A program made the position numbers and the translations under genes. Below, piece after piece: positions 55,221 to 62,906 of a stretch of 64,000 bases of DNA. The notes beneath the pieces were generated by a model that ran no database searches, had not been told where the DNA came from, and saw nothing but the letters and a program-made list of their open reading frames with translations. This DNA is from Pirellulales bacterium. GTDB taxonomy: Bacteria; Planctomycetota; Planctomycetia; Pirellulales; Lacipirellulaceae. Position 1 is the stretch's first letter. Every line of letters begins with the position of its first letter. The stretch lies in the NCBI GenBank assembly GCA_022448265.1, contig JAKVCC010000011.1, positions 112,985 through 176,984 of the forward strand, given 5' to 3'.

Positions 55221-55373
55221 ATGTCTTGGACAAAGCCCGATTTCGAAGAACTCTCGCTTTGCATGGAAGTCACCGCATATGCCAATTCGGAAGACGAGTT
55301 GCCGATGCCGGCCGGTGGCGATCAGCGTCTGCCAGCCACGCAAGGCCTAACTGACGAACTCCCCAAACAGTAG
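55221..55373 (+). CDS. pqqA: PQQ precursor peptide PqqA
   Basis: Only 50 residues. The start MSWTKPDFEELSLCMEVTAY contains the Glu16-Val-Thr-x-Tyr20 core from which PQQ is built: these are the Glu and Tyr cross-linked by PqqE. Usual PqqA peptides have 22-30 residues; this one continues for about 30 further residues (SEDELPMPAGG, then QGLTDELPKQ). Located directly between the cytochrome and pqqB, with AAAGGAT upstream of the ATG. Identity rests on the E-V-T-x-Y motif and position; both are strong. Confidence 0.9.
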   Translation: MSWTKPDFEELSLCMEVTAYANSEDELPMPAGGDQRLPATQGLTDELPKQ

Positions 55374-55381
55374 GCTCGCTA

Positions 55382-56305
55382 ATGCGAGTTCGCATCCTTG
55401 GCTCCGCTGCCGGTGGAGGTCTCCCCCAGTGGAACTGTGGGTGCCCCAATTGCCGAGCAGTGCGCAGCGGCTTAGCCCCCATTCGGGCCCGCACACAATC
55501 GTCGGTGGCAATCTCTGCAGACGACCGATGGTGGTTTCTGTTGAATGTGTCGCCGGACGTGCGACATCAACTGCTTCGCTTTGACGACCTGGGGCCCGAC
55601 CCGAATAGCGTGCGCGGCACATCGCTCGCGGGCTGCGTACTTACCGATGCCGAGATGGATCACGCCTCGGGCCTATTGCAACTCCGTGAAGGTTGTCGCT
55701 TGCCGGTCATTTCTACGGAACTGGTCCACCGTTGGCTGAGCGAATCTTTTCCGATCGAACCGGTCCTGACTAGTTTTTCTGACCGCCCATGGTTGGACCT
55801 GCCGCTAGAAGTGTCGCAGACTCTGGCACTTCCGGACGGCTCGGCCAGCGGACTCACCGTCCAAGCGTTTGAAACAGGTCGTGATGTGCCGCGATTTGTC
55901 GCTGCCGAGCAGCAGTCGGCAGTAGGTTCCGTAATCGGATTGGAAGTCACCGATTCGGCGACGGGCGCAAAATTTGTGTATGCTCCATGTGTGCCACTCC
56001 TTGACGAGCGCCTTCAACAGGCCGCCCAAGGCGGAGATTTGTTGCTCATGGACGGCACGTTTTGGACCGAGGACGAGCCGCAGAAGTTCGGCATTTCGAC
56101 TCGTTCGTCGAGCCAAATGGGCCACGTACCAGTCAGCGGCGCAGATGGGAGTTTGGCATGGCTTGCCAAACTGCCGGTTGCCCATCGGGTGTACGTGCAC
56201 ATCAATAATACCAATCCCATGCTTGACGAAGCAGGCCAGCAGCACGGGCAGGTGCGAGACCAGGGTGTCGAGGTTGGCGTCGACGGCCAGGAGTTTGTCT
56301 TATGA
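55382..56305 (+). CDS. pqqB: PQQ biosynthesis protein PqqB
   Basis: 307 residues, the normal length. Metallo-beta-lactamase fold with the opening VRILGSAAGGGLPQWNCGCP and a nearby NC that bind zinc in PqqB. The metal-site pattern LTDAEMDHASGLLQLRE (about residue 80) and the downstream VHINNTNPMLDE (His near residue 280) are those of PqqB. It hydroxylates the Tyr-derived part of the PqqA-derived intermediate. Starts 8 bases after pqqA. Ends 19 bases before pqqC. Confidence 0.95.
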   Translation: MRVRILGSAAGGGLPQWNCGCPNCRAVRSGLAPIRARTQSSVAISADDRWWFLLNVSPDVRHQLLRFDDLGPDPNSVRGTSLAGCVLTDAEMDHASGLLQLREGCRLPVISTELVHRWLSESFPIEPVLTSFSDRPWLDLPLEVSQTLALPDGSASGLTVQAFETGRDVPRFVAAEQQSAVGSVIGLEVTDSATGAKFVYAPCVPLLDERLQQAAQGGDLLLMDGTFWTEDEPQKFGISTRSSSQMGHVPVSGADGSLAWLAKLPVAHRVYVHINNTNPMLDEAGQQHGQVRDQGVEVGVDGQEFVL

Positions 56306-56324
56306 AAAATGCGAGAGAAGACTG

Positions 56325-57035
56325 ATGCAGTTTTGGTCACGGGAAGAATTCATCGAAAAATTCCGGCAGGTCGGGCAGCAGCGCTACCACGACCGGCACC
56401 CGTTCCATCAACGATTGCACGCCGGCGAACTCACTCGTGCGCAGATTCAGTGCTGGGTGGCCAATCGTTTTTACTACCAAAAAAACATTCCAATCAAGGA
56501 CGCCCTGCTGACAGCCCGTTGTCCGGTGAGAGAGGTTCGCCGCCACTGGGTGCAGCGGATCATCGATCACGATGGGTGCTCGGCAGATCCGGGAGGCATC
56601 GAACGATGGCTCCGCCTGGGTGAGGGAGTTGGGTTGGCACGCGAAGACTTGGAAAAGGACCGGTTGCTCTTGCCTGGTGTTCGTTATGCCGTCGATGCCT
56701 ACGTCCATTTTGTCGGAAGTCGATCCTGGGTCGAAGGCGTGGCATCTTCGCTCACCGAGTTATTTGCGCCCCAATTGATGAAGGACCGCCTCATCGCCCT
56801 TGAAACACATTACCGCTGGATCGACCCCGCGACCATGACCTACTTTCGCTGCCGGCCCCCCCTAGCCAGCCGCGATAGTGAGAACGGCCTGGACACCGTC
56901 ATCCAATACTGCGACTCGCTCGAGCAACAACAGCGGGCCGTAGCCGCCCTCCAGTTCAAATGCGACGTGCTGTGGGCACAATTGGATGCGGTTTACCAGC
57001 ACTGCGTGGCACCCGCTGGAGTTCCCCTGTCGTGA
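56325..57035 (+). CDS. pqqC: PQQ synthase PqqC
   Basis: 236 residues; ATG at 56325 preceded by GAGAGAAG. PqqC is a heme-oxygenase-like helical fold: FHQRLHAGELTRAQIQCWVA then NRFYYQKNIPIKDALLTARC, RRHWVQRIIDHDG, and GVRYAVDAYVHFV in the middle, all typical. It performs the final eight-electron oxidation and ring closure to PQQ with oxygen and no metal. Ends with a GTGA overlap with pqqD. Neighbour order A-B-C-D-E is the standard one. Confidence 0.95.
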   Translation: MQFWSREEFIEKFRQVGQQRYHDRHPFHQRLHAGELTRAQIQCWVANRFYYQKNIPIKDALLTARCPVREVRRHWVQRIIDHDGCSADPGGIERWLRLGEGVGLAREDLEKDRLLLPGVRYAVDAYVHFVGSRSWVEGVASSLTELFAPQLMKDRLIALETHYRWIDPATMTYFRCRPPLASRDSENGLDTVIQYCDSLEQQQRAVAALQFKCDVLWAQLDAVYQHCVAPAGVPLS

Positions 57036-57331
57036 AAGAATTCCAAATGTCGCTACAACCCGTGTTGGCTCGAGGCGTTCGCTATCGCTGGGACGAGTTT
57101 CGGCAACAACATCAGTTGCTATTCCCAGAGGGGCTGCTGGTTTTGAACACGACGGGAGCCGCCATCGTACGTCTCTGCCATAATCGATCTATTGAACAAA
57201 TTCGTAACAAGCTGGCCCAGTCGTTTTCCGACGCGGACCTCGGCCCTGATATTCATGAATTCTTGGAACGGTTAGTGGAGCGCGGATTGATTCAATGGTG
57301 CGCCGACCCCGAGCCTCGCCTGCAAGACTGA
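57032..57331 (+). CDS. pqqD: PqqA chaperone PqqD
   Basis: 99 residues from the GTG at 57032, which overlaps the pqqC stop; an ATG at 57047 would give 94, closer to the family length. Beta strands VRYRWDEFRQQHQLLFPEGL, then LVLNTTGAAIVRLCH and a helical half IEQIRNKLAQSF and HEFLERLVERGLIQW are recognisable. PqqD binds PqqA and delivers it to PqqE. Encoded as a stand-alone protein, not fused to PqqC or PqqE as in some bacteria. 22 bases before pqqE. Confidence 0.92.
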   Translation: MKEFQMSLQPVLARGVRYRWDEFRQQHQLLFPEGLLVLNTTGAAIVRLCHNRSIEQIRNKLAQSFSDADLGPDIHEFLERLVERGLIQWCADPEPRLQD

Positions 57332-57353
57332 AGCTGGAGAAGATTCACCGGCC

Positions 57354-58502
57354 ATGGAACAGCGAACAATCACAGGCGCTCAAAGCACTGCGAAAGATGA
57401 TCGCATGGAGCCCAGGCCTTTTGCCCTCCTGGCAGAGCTGACCTACCGGTGTCCGCTGCACTGTCCCTACTGCAGCAATCCGCTCCAACTGGCTAAGTAT
57501 CGCAATGAATTGGACACATCGACCTGGCAACGTGTGCTTACCGAAGCCAGCGCCTTGGGCGTTGTGCAAGTGCATTTTTCGGGTGGCGAACCCTTAGTGC
57601 GACCCGACGTGGTGGAGCTGGTCGCCACGGCGCGCGCAGTCGATCTGTATTCGAATCTAAGTACGGGGGCGACTACGGCCGATCCCCAAATACTCGCCAA
57701 TCTTCGTGAGGCTGGTCTCGACGCACTGCAGATCAGCTTGCTCGATGCCCGCGAAGCGGAAAACGATTTTTTTGCGGGCGCGCCGTCCTTCAAACAGAAA
57801 CAATCTGCCGTCCGCGCCGCCCGGCAACTGGGCTTTCCGATTACGTTAAACGTAGTACTCCACCGCCAGAATCTGAGCCGGCTCCAGGAAATTATCGATT
57901 TGGCCGTTACCTGGCAAGTCGACCGGTTGGAGCTGGCGCACGTGCAGTACACCGGGTGGGCGTTTCAAAATCGCTCCGCTCTTTTGCCCAGTCGGGCTCA
58001 AGTGGAGTCTGCGGAACAAATCGTAGCGAACGCTCGCGAACGCACTGGCGACCATTTGCAAATCTTGCACGTCCTCCCCGATTACTTTCAAGAGTATCCC
58101 AAGACATGCCTCAACGGGTGGGGTCGAACGTTTCTTACTGTGGCCCCCGACGGGGTCGTTCTGCCCTGCCAAACAGCCCGTGAAATACCGCAATTGTGCT
58201 TTCCAAACGTACAGGACGGGTCGCTGGAAACGATCTGGTTCCACGATCCGGTGTTCCAGAGATTTCGGGGCACCGACTGGATGCCCGAGCCATGTCGAAG
58301 TTGTGATCGGCGCGAGATCGACTATGGCGGCTGCCGCTGCCAGGCTTTTCTGCTCGCCGGCGACCCGGCCGTCACCGACCCGGTTTGCCGGCTGTCTCCC
58401 CACCACCACCTCGTCGAACACGAACTTCAACAAGCAGAACGGGCGTCTCCTGACTTTGCGTATCGAGTGATGTCGGGAGGCGAAGGTCTTGGGCAACAAT
58501 GA
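57354..58502 (+). CDS. pqqE: Radical SAM enzyme PqqE
   Basis: 382 residues. Radical SAM motif CPLHCPYC near residue 33-40 (C-x3-C-x2-C) and HFSGGEPLVRPD at about 75. The C-terminal SPASM part has cysteines in CLNGWGRTFLTVAPDGVVLPC (cluster ligands) and in EPCRSC and GGCRC, consistent with two auxiliary clusters. It forms the Glu-Tyr carbon-carbon bond in PqqA. The first 18 residues are not conserved and an internal Met18 is a possible start. It ends inside the start of the next gene by 14 bases. Confidence 0.95.
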   Translation: MEQRTITGAQSTAKDDRMEPRPFALLAELTYRCPLHCPYCSNPLQLAKYRNELDTSTWQRVLTEASALGVVQVHFSGGEPLVRPDVVELVATARAVDLYSNLSTGATTADPQILANLREAGLDALQISLLDAREAENDFFAGAPSFKQKQSAVRAARQLGFPITLNVVLHRQNLSRLQEIIDLAVTWQVDRLELAHVQYTGWAFQNRSALLPSRAQVESAEQIVANARERTGDHLQILHVLPDYFQEYPKTCLNGWGRTFLTVAPDGVVLPCQTAREIPQLCFPNVQDGSLETIWFHDPVFQRFRGTDWMPEPCRSCDRREIDYGGCRCQAFLLAGDPAVTDPVCRLSPHHHLVEHELQQAERASPDFAYRVMSGGEGLGQQ

Positions 58503-59874
58503 GCTGGCCGCTGGCGGACCGGCCAGCAGTGGCGCGCTGTTTCGCCGCATCTGGAAGCTGTCGTGGCCCACAGTGCTGTTTAGCGCTTTGCAAGCGGCCC
58601 TCGGCCTGATCGATCTGGCCATGGTGCGCTCCCTAGGGCATGAGGCCACAGCCGCGATTGGGGTGAGCCGGCAGGTCACATTTCTCATCGACTCGGTGGT
58701 GCTCGCCCTCGCATCAGGTGTGATTGCCGTGGTGAGCCAGGCGGTTGGCGCGCAGCGCAGCGACCAAGTGCTGCAAGCCCGACGAATTTGCACGATCGGT
58801 TTGCTTGCCGCGGGGGTACCCGTGAGCATCCTAGGAGCCCTCGCCAGCAGCACAGTGCTTGCCGGCCTACACGCGACGGGCCCCACGATTGCCTACGCCG
58901 TGCCCTATCTACAAATATGTTTTCTCGGCATCGTTTTCGCGTGGGCAAACATCATTGGAGCGTCGTTCGTCCGCAGCCTGGGAGATGCCGTGACACCACT
59001 CCTCATCGGACTTGGCATCGCTTGCCTAAACGTCCCACTGAACTACCTGCTGATCCATGGGGGAGGCAGTGTGCCTGCTCTGGGTGTGCCAGGCGCAGCA
59101 GTCGCAACGGTGACTGCCCAAATTTGTGGCGCGGCCGCCTATGCGTTTCTTCTCCGCCCCGGCAAGCCGCGAATTACATCGAATGGCGTCTTCGCTGCAT
59201 CGACGGGGCGCTGCGACCTGAATTGGAAACTGTTTGGAAGAATCCTGCACATCGGCACCCCGATGGCGCTAGCGGGAATAGTCCGTAACGGGGCCCGCCT
59301 GGTATTGCTGGCCATACTGGGTACGACCGCCGTGGGCGGCAGCCTACAAACGGCAGTGGGCATGGGGCTTCAGGTACGGCTCGTTAGCGTGTTGCCCGCC
59401 CTGGCGTTCCAAGTGGCCACCGCCACGCTCGTCGGCCAGGCCATCGGCCGCGGCGATCGGGGCGAAGCGCAGCAGCTCGGACGCCGCAGCGCCGAGTTGC
59501 TGGCGATGATCATGTTTGCCGTTACGAGTTTGATTCTGGGACTGGCGCCGACCTTAAGTCGGCTGCTGATTGCCGACTCGGCGGTCGCCCAAGTCGGCGC
59601 CAGCGTCCTCCGCTGGTTTGCTGTGGCGCAGTTTTTCAGCGCGCTCAATATCACCCTGCAGGGAGCGCTAATAGGAGCCGGCGACACACTGCCAAACCTT
59701 CGCTACACGTTTGCCACGCAATGGCTGCTGATGTTGCCACTAGCCTGGATCACGGCAGCGATTCCTGGTTGGGAGCTGCATGGCCCGCTCATCGCCTGGA
59801 CCATGGCGCCGCTGGTCTTATTGGTGCTAGTCGCACGCCGATTCTACGGACCGCATGGACCGGCACACGATTAG
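58489..59874 (+). CDS. MATE-family transporter in the pqq operon
   Basis: 461 residues; the frame starts with TTG at 58489 (GGGAGG about 9 bases before it) inside the last codons of pqqE. Twelve predicted helices in two MatE repeats; characteristic opening WPTVLFSALQAALGLIDLAM followed by LGHEATAAIGVSRQ, and the second repeat GTPMALAGIVRNGARLVLLA near residue 255. It should be an ion-coupled exporter of an organic solute across the inner membrane. Because it is translationally linked to pqqE, export of PQQ or a PQQ precursor is a reasonable guess; the enzyme uses PQQ in the periplasm, while synthesis is cytosolic. No other pqq export gene is present. Substrate is not proven. Confidence 0.82.
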   Translation: MGNNELAAGGPASSGALFRRIWKLSWPTVLFSALQAALGLIDLAMVRSLGHEATAAIGVSRQVTFLIDSVVLALASGVIAVVSQAVGAQRSDQVLQARRICTIGLLAAGVPVSILGALASSTVLAGLHATGPTIAYAVPYLQICFLGIVFAWANIIGASFVRSLGDAVTPLLIGLGIACLNVPLNYLLIHGGGSVPALGVPGAAVATVTAQICGAAAYAFLLRPGKPRITSNGVFAASTGRCDLNWKLFGRILHIGTPMALAGIVRNGARLVLLAILGTTAVGGSLQTAVGMGLQVRLVSVLPALAFQVATATLVGQAIGRGDRGEAQQLGRRSAELLAMIMFAVTSLILGLAPTLSRLLIADSAVAQVGASVLRWFAVAQFFSALNITLQGALIGAGDTLPNLRYTFATQWLLMLPLAWITAAIPGWELHGPLIAWTMAPLVLLVLVARRFYGPHGPAHD

Positions 59875-60034
59875 TAGGTCCAGCCAGCGGGGACCACGCA
59901 CAGGACCAGTATCCGCTTGTCTCATCCAACGGCAAGCAAAGCATGCTCCCGATCCGGTTGACACACAGCCAAATCGAAACCAATTTCACCTGGAGCCGCG
60001 CTGACCCGGCGAATACACGGGCGAGTTGTTACAC

Positions 60035-60160
60035 ATGGAGAATTATCCACAAGAATGCGTACTGCGTGCGGGCCACATCCTCGTCGCTGCCATCGCAGAT
60101 GCATCTGGACTTGCCCTGCATGGAGGCGCTTCACCCGAGGAGCAGGTGGCGATAGAATAA
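60035..60160 (+). CDS. Small ORF upstream of the cupin gene
   Basis: 41 codons starting [20 protein letters not shown] and ending EEQVAIE, 9 bases before the cupin ATG. Codon use is similar to neighbours and the frame ends tidily just before the next gene, but there is no recognisable homology and the ribosome-binding site is weak. It could be a leader peptide or noise. Confidence 0.3.
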   Translation: MENYPQECVLRAGHILVAAIADASGLALHGGASPEEQVAIE

Positions 60161-60169
60161 GCGACGACC

Positions 60170-60490
60170 ATGAAGAATCTGTTCCACGACATCCCGACAA
60201 AGCTTCCCGAAGAAGCCGTCGAAGTTCTTGTCGAAACGTCAGGCCACCGCATCGAGCGCATCGTTTCCCAAGGCCACGCATCACCGGAAGGATTTTGGCA
60301 TGACCAAGATCAGAATGAATGGGCGATCGTCCTGAAGGGAGCTGCAAAGCTGCGGTTCGACGGAGATGATGAAACGGTGGAATTGCGGCCCGGTGATTTC
60401 GTCAATCTCCCAGCCCACAAGCGGCACCGGGTCGAATGGACAACGCCGGATGAGCCAACCATTTGGCTGGCAGTGTTTTACGGGAGATGA
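60170..60490 (+). CDS. Small cupin-domain protein
   Basis: 106 residues. The cupin 1 motif is G-x5-H-x-H-x3-4-E-like: GFWHDQDQNEWAIVLKG near residue 41, followed by cupin 2 motif LRPGDFVNLPAHKRHRVEW near 70, with His and Glu metal ligands. It probably binds a metal and a small molecule in the cytosol; the family is broad and the activity cannot be stated. Standing between two small ORFs, about 300 bases from the MATE gene; co-transcription with the pqq operon is possible but unclear. Confidence 0.85.
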   Translation: MKNLFHDIPTKLPEEAVEVLVETSGHRIERIVSQGHASPEGFWHDQDQNEWAIVLKGAAKLRFDGDDETVELRPGDFVNLPAHKRHRVEWTTPDEPTIWLAVFYGR

Positions 60491-60526
60491 CTCAGCCCAT
60501 ACTCACTTCAATAGAGGAGTTATATC

Positions 60527-60724
60527 GTGAATGCTGACCCAATATCAAAAACGAAGGATGACTACGCCGACATCATCGGCCATATCAACCACCCCGACTC
60601 GCCAGTAGGAATCGATGCGCAATTTACCCACGCAATTATCATTGCCTATCTGCAACAGATATCGAACCGCCTTCACAAAATTGAAACGCAGATGAAAACG
60701 GTGCAAAAGCCAAACGATTCTTGA
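60527..60724 (+). CDS. Small hypothetical protein
   Basis: 65 residues, GTG start at 60527 with GAGGAG upstream. Composition is mixed helical; the segment QFTHAIIIAYLQQISNRLHK is an amphipathic helix and the C-terminus is Lys-rich. No family recognised. The gene lies 37 bases after the cupin on the same strand. Confidence 0.55.
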   Translation: MNADPISKTKDDYADIIGHINHPDSPVGIDAQFTHAIIIAYLQQISNRLHKIETQMKTVQKPNDS

Positions 60725-60737
60725 CGGAGAAGTGCCC

Positions 60738-60860
60738 GTGAACGACTGTGGCGAGCAACAAATCGTGCCCGACATCTCCATTTCCGTTTTCAGGCAGACC
60801 ACGGTTGATACGATCTGGCATATAAATACAAATCAGAACGTTACGACATCCTGCAACTGA
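60738..60860 (+). CDS. Small ORF following the 65-residue protein
   Basis: 40 codons from a GTG at 60738 preceded by GGAGAAG, opening VNDCGEQQIVPDISISVFRQ. It starts 13 bases after the previous stop, so could be translated from the same message. No family recognised; may equally be spurious. Confidence 0.3.
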   Translation: MNDCGEQQIVPDISISVFRQTTVDTIWHINTNQNVTTSCN

Positions 60861-60881
60861 GGTTCTACACGCAGAAGCAAT

Positions 60882-61475
60882 CTAGAGAATGCCCGTTGAA
60901 TTGAAGTACTCCGGCTCAGCACCGGCCTTCCACTTGATATTGCAGCCAATGCTGGGTATCTGCTCTTCCGGTACCGGCTGACCTGCCAAGACTGCGTCCG
61001 CGGCCTTCCGAAGATCTTCTCCAGTAACCGGAATACCGGAACCAGGCCGACTAGAATCGAACTGGCCCCTATACACGAGCATTTGTTGCCCGTCGAACAG
61101 ATAAAAGTCGGGCGTGCAAGCCGCGCGGTATGCTTGCGCCACTTCCTGTGTCTCATCAAACAGGTATGGAAACGTATAGCCCTTCGCCTCGGCTTCATGC
61201 ACCATGCGTTCTGGCGAATCTTCCGGGTGCGTACTCACGTCGTTGGAGTTAATTCCGACTACAGCAACTCCCTTAGCCTGATATTCCTTCGCAAACGATG
61301 CCAGACCGGCGGAAATAGTTTTTACAAATGGGCAGTGATTACACATGAGGATCACGACCAGGGCCGGAGCGTCTCGTAGTTGCGATAACATCACCGTCTT
61401 TCCATCGACGTTCACCAGTGAAAAATCCGGAGCCTTCGTCCCCAGCGGCAACATTGTGCTGGCAGTCTTGACCAT
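60882..61475 (-). CDS. Redoxin/thioredoxin-like protein (AhpC/TSA family)
   Basis: 197 residues from the ATG at 61475, which has GAGGAGG upstream; an in-frame start at 61553 adds 26 residues. Peroxiredoxin-type opening LPLGTKAPDFSLVNVDGKTV, then LVVILMCNHCPFVKTI with the C-x2-C redox pair (about residue 50), and GINSNDVSTHPEDSPERM further on. The segment CTPDFYLFDGQQMLVYRGQF is typical of the Prx/thioredoxin-like family with a CNHCP site. No signal peptide, so cytosolic reductase or peroxidase activity is likely. No redox partner adjacent. Confidence 0.88.
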   Translation of the reverse strand: MVKTASTMLPLGTKAPDFSLVNVDGKTVMLSQLRDAPALVVILMCNHCPFVKTISAGLASFAKEYQAKGVAVVGINSNDVSTHPEDSPERMVHEAEAKGYTFPYLFDETQEVAQAYRAACTPDFYLFDGQQMLVYRGQFDSSRPGSGIPVTGEDLRKAADAVLAGQPVPEEQIPSIGCNIKWKAGAEPEYFNSTGIL

Positions 61476-61709
61476 AACCGTGTCCTCCTCTTTACAACTC
61501 GGTTGCAGATTGAACCAGTATAATACCGTCTCACAGATTACCGCTAAAGCCACTACTATGTCACAGGGAGGATGTCAATCTAAACTAGTTCAACTTTTGG
61601 TCCCTGGCTCGCAAGCCACTGGACAGAAGATACGGCTGATCAGGTTATCCAGACAAGCTGCCCGCATCATTGCTACCGCTGGCAATAGCCCAGCTAATCA
61701 TTATGCCAT

Positions 61710-62639
61710 TTACTCCTTCCCAATCTCCAACCAGCTTTCGATCTCTTGCTCAGTTAACTTTCGGTTAAACAGCTTACGGAAAGTCTCCACGTCATTCATG
61801 TAAAAGTAGGAGATTTCACCGGCCAATGGAATCTTGGCGAACTCAAGCGTTCGCTTAATGAGCGGTAGATAGATGTCGTCAAGGACCCAATTAGCACCCG
61901 GTAAAACATTGACCGCGTAGCGTAGCACCACACCGCCTGTGGTCGGAACAGGCAGCATACCCTCGTATGTAGGACAGTCCTGGACAGCTTCAACGTGCTG
62001 GTCCAACTCCGCAGCTGCGAGGTCGAGCGATTCGCGTGCTGCTACCTCTTGATCACCGCTTTTCAAAGGAACGCTGATGTGGTTAGTGACCCAGCCGTGT
62101 GGAAATCGCTTTGACGGGACACACTTCGCGTTGTTCAGAACAACTTCCTCGCCGCTCGACGTTCGCAGTTTGGTGTACTTCAGTTGAAAATCAATGACGT
62201 GCCCAGACGCACCTGCGACCTCGACGTAGTCGCCAAGGTCATAATGTCCACCAAGGAGAATATCGAGCCCCTTGACCACGTCGACCACCAAATCCTTAAA
62301 CATTCCGGTTAGAATCAAGGCCACGATGGACAAGGCACCGGTCGCAGCCAACGGATCGAACTTTGGCCAGATCGCATGAATCGCAAATAACAACAACAGC
62401 ATAATCAGCGTACAGTACGCGACGCTGCGTATGAACGACAGCAACGTATCGACTCGTCTCGTCGTGCGCTCGAGCCGCAGCGGCACGCGTTTCAACCCCG
62501 CCATCCAAATGCGACGGACAATTTGCGTAATGAGAGGAACCAAGGGAATCAAAACTAACACCACCAAAACTGGTAGCAATCGGTCGAGCCGCGAGGGAGA
62601 GGTGGTTTCTGCTTGAGCGATTAACGTGAGCATCGACAT
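61710..62639 (-). CDS. MscS-type small mechanosensitive channel
   Basis: 309 residues from the ATG at 62639 (AAGGAAG upstream; a start at 62669 adds ten). Three N-terminal helices: LLPVLVVLVLIPLVPLITQI, VAYCTLIMLLLLFAIHAIW and ALSIVALILTGMFKDLVVDV, the last being the pore-lining TM3, then the beta domain GHYDLGDYVEVAGASGHVID with LKYTKLRTSSGEEVVLNN and a C-terminal cytoplasmic domain. It would gate in response to membrane tension during osmotic downshift. Monocistronic by spacing. Confidence 0.93.
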   Translation of the reverse strand: MSMLTLIAQAETTSPSRLDRLLPVLVVLVLIPLVPLITQIVRRIWMAGLKRVPLRLERTTRRVDTLLSFIRSVAYCTLIMLLLLFAIHAIWPKFDPLAATGALSIVALILTGMFKDLVVDVVKGLDILLGGHYDLGDYVEVAGASGHVIDFQLKYTKLRTSSGEEVVLNNAKCVPSKRFPHGWVTNHISVPLKSGDQEVAARESLDLAAAELDQHVEAVQDCPTYEGMLPVPTTGGVVLRYAVNVLPGANWVLDDIYLPLIKRTLEFAKIPLAGEISYFYMNDVETFRKLFNRKLTEQEIESWLEIGKE

Positions 62640-62906
62640 AACAACTTCCTTGTTGGCGTGCGGCAGCAAAGGGAAAAAGCGGCGTTATAGCTAGTACCGC
62701 AGAAATTGCCTAGGCCAGGAAGAGCTAAAAACTCCCCCTCTTTCCATTCAACGTAGATGCCTCATTCGCTATGCGGTTGCAGAATTTTTACCGGCAATTT
62801 CTAACAAGGTCTAATGCAGCGACTGTTGCTGGAATCTGTCATCCTCACGTCGTTCACCGCCCGCTGTTCTGTTTCTACTTAACCCTGATGTTCTACAATT
62901 GTAAAA

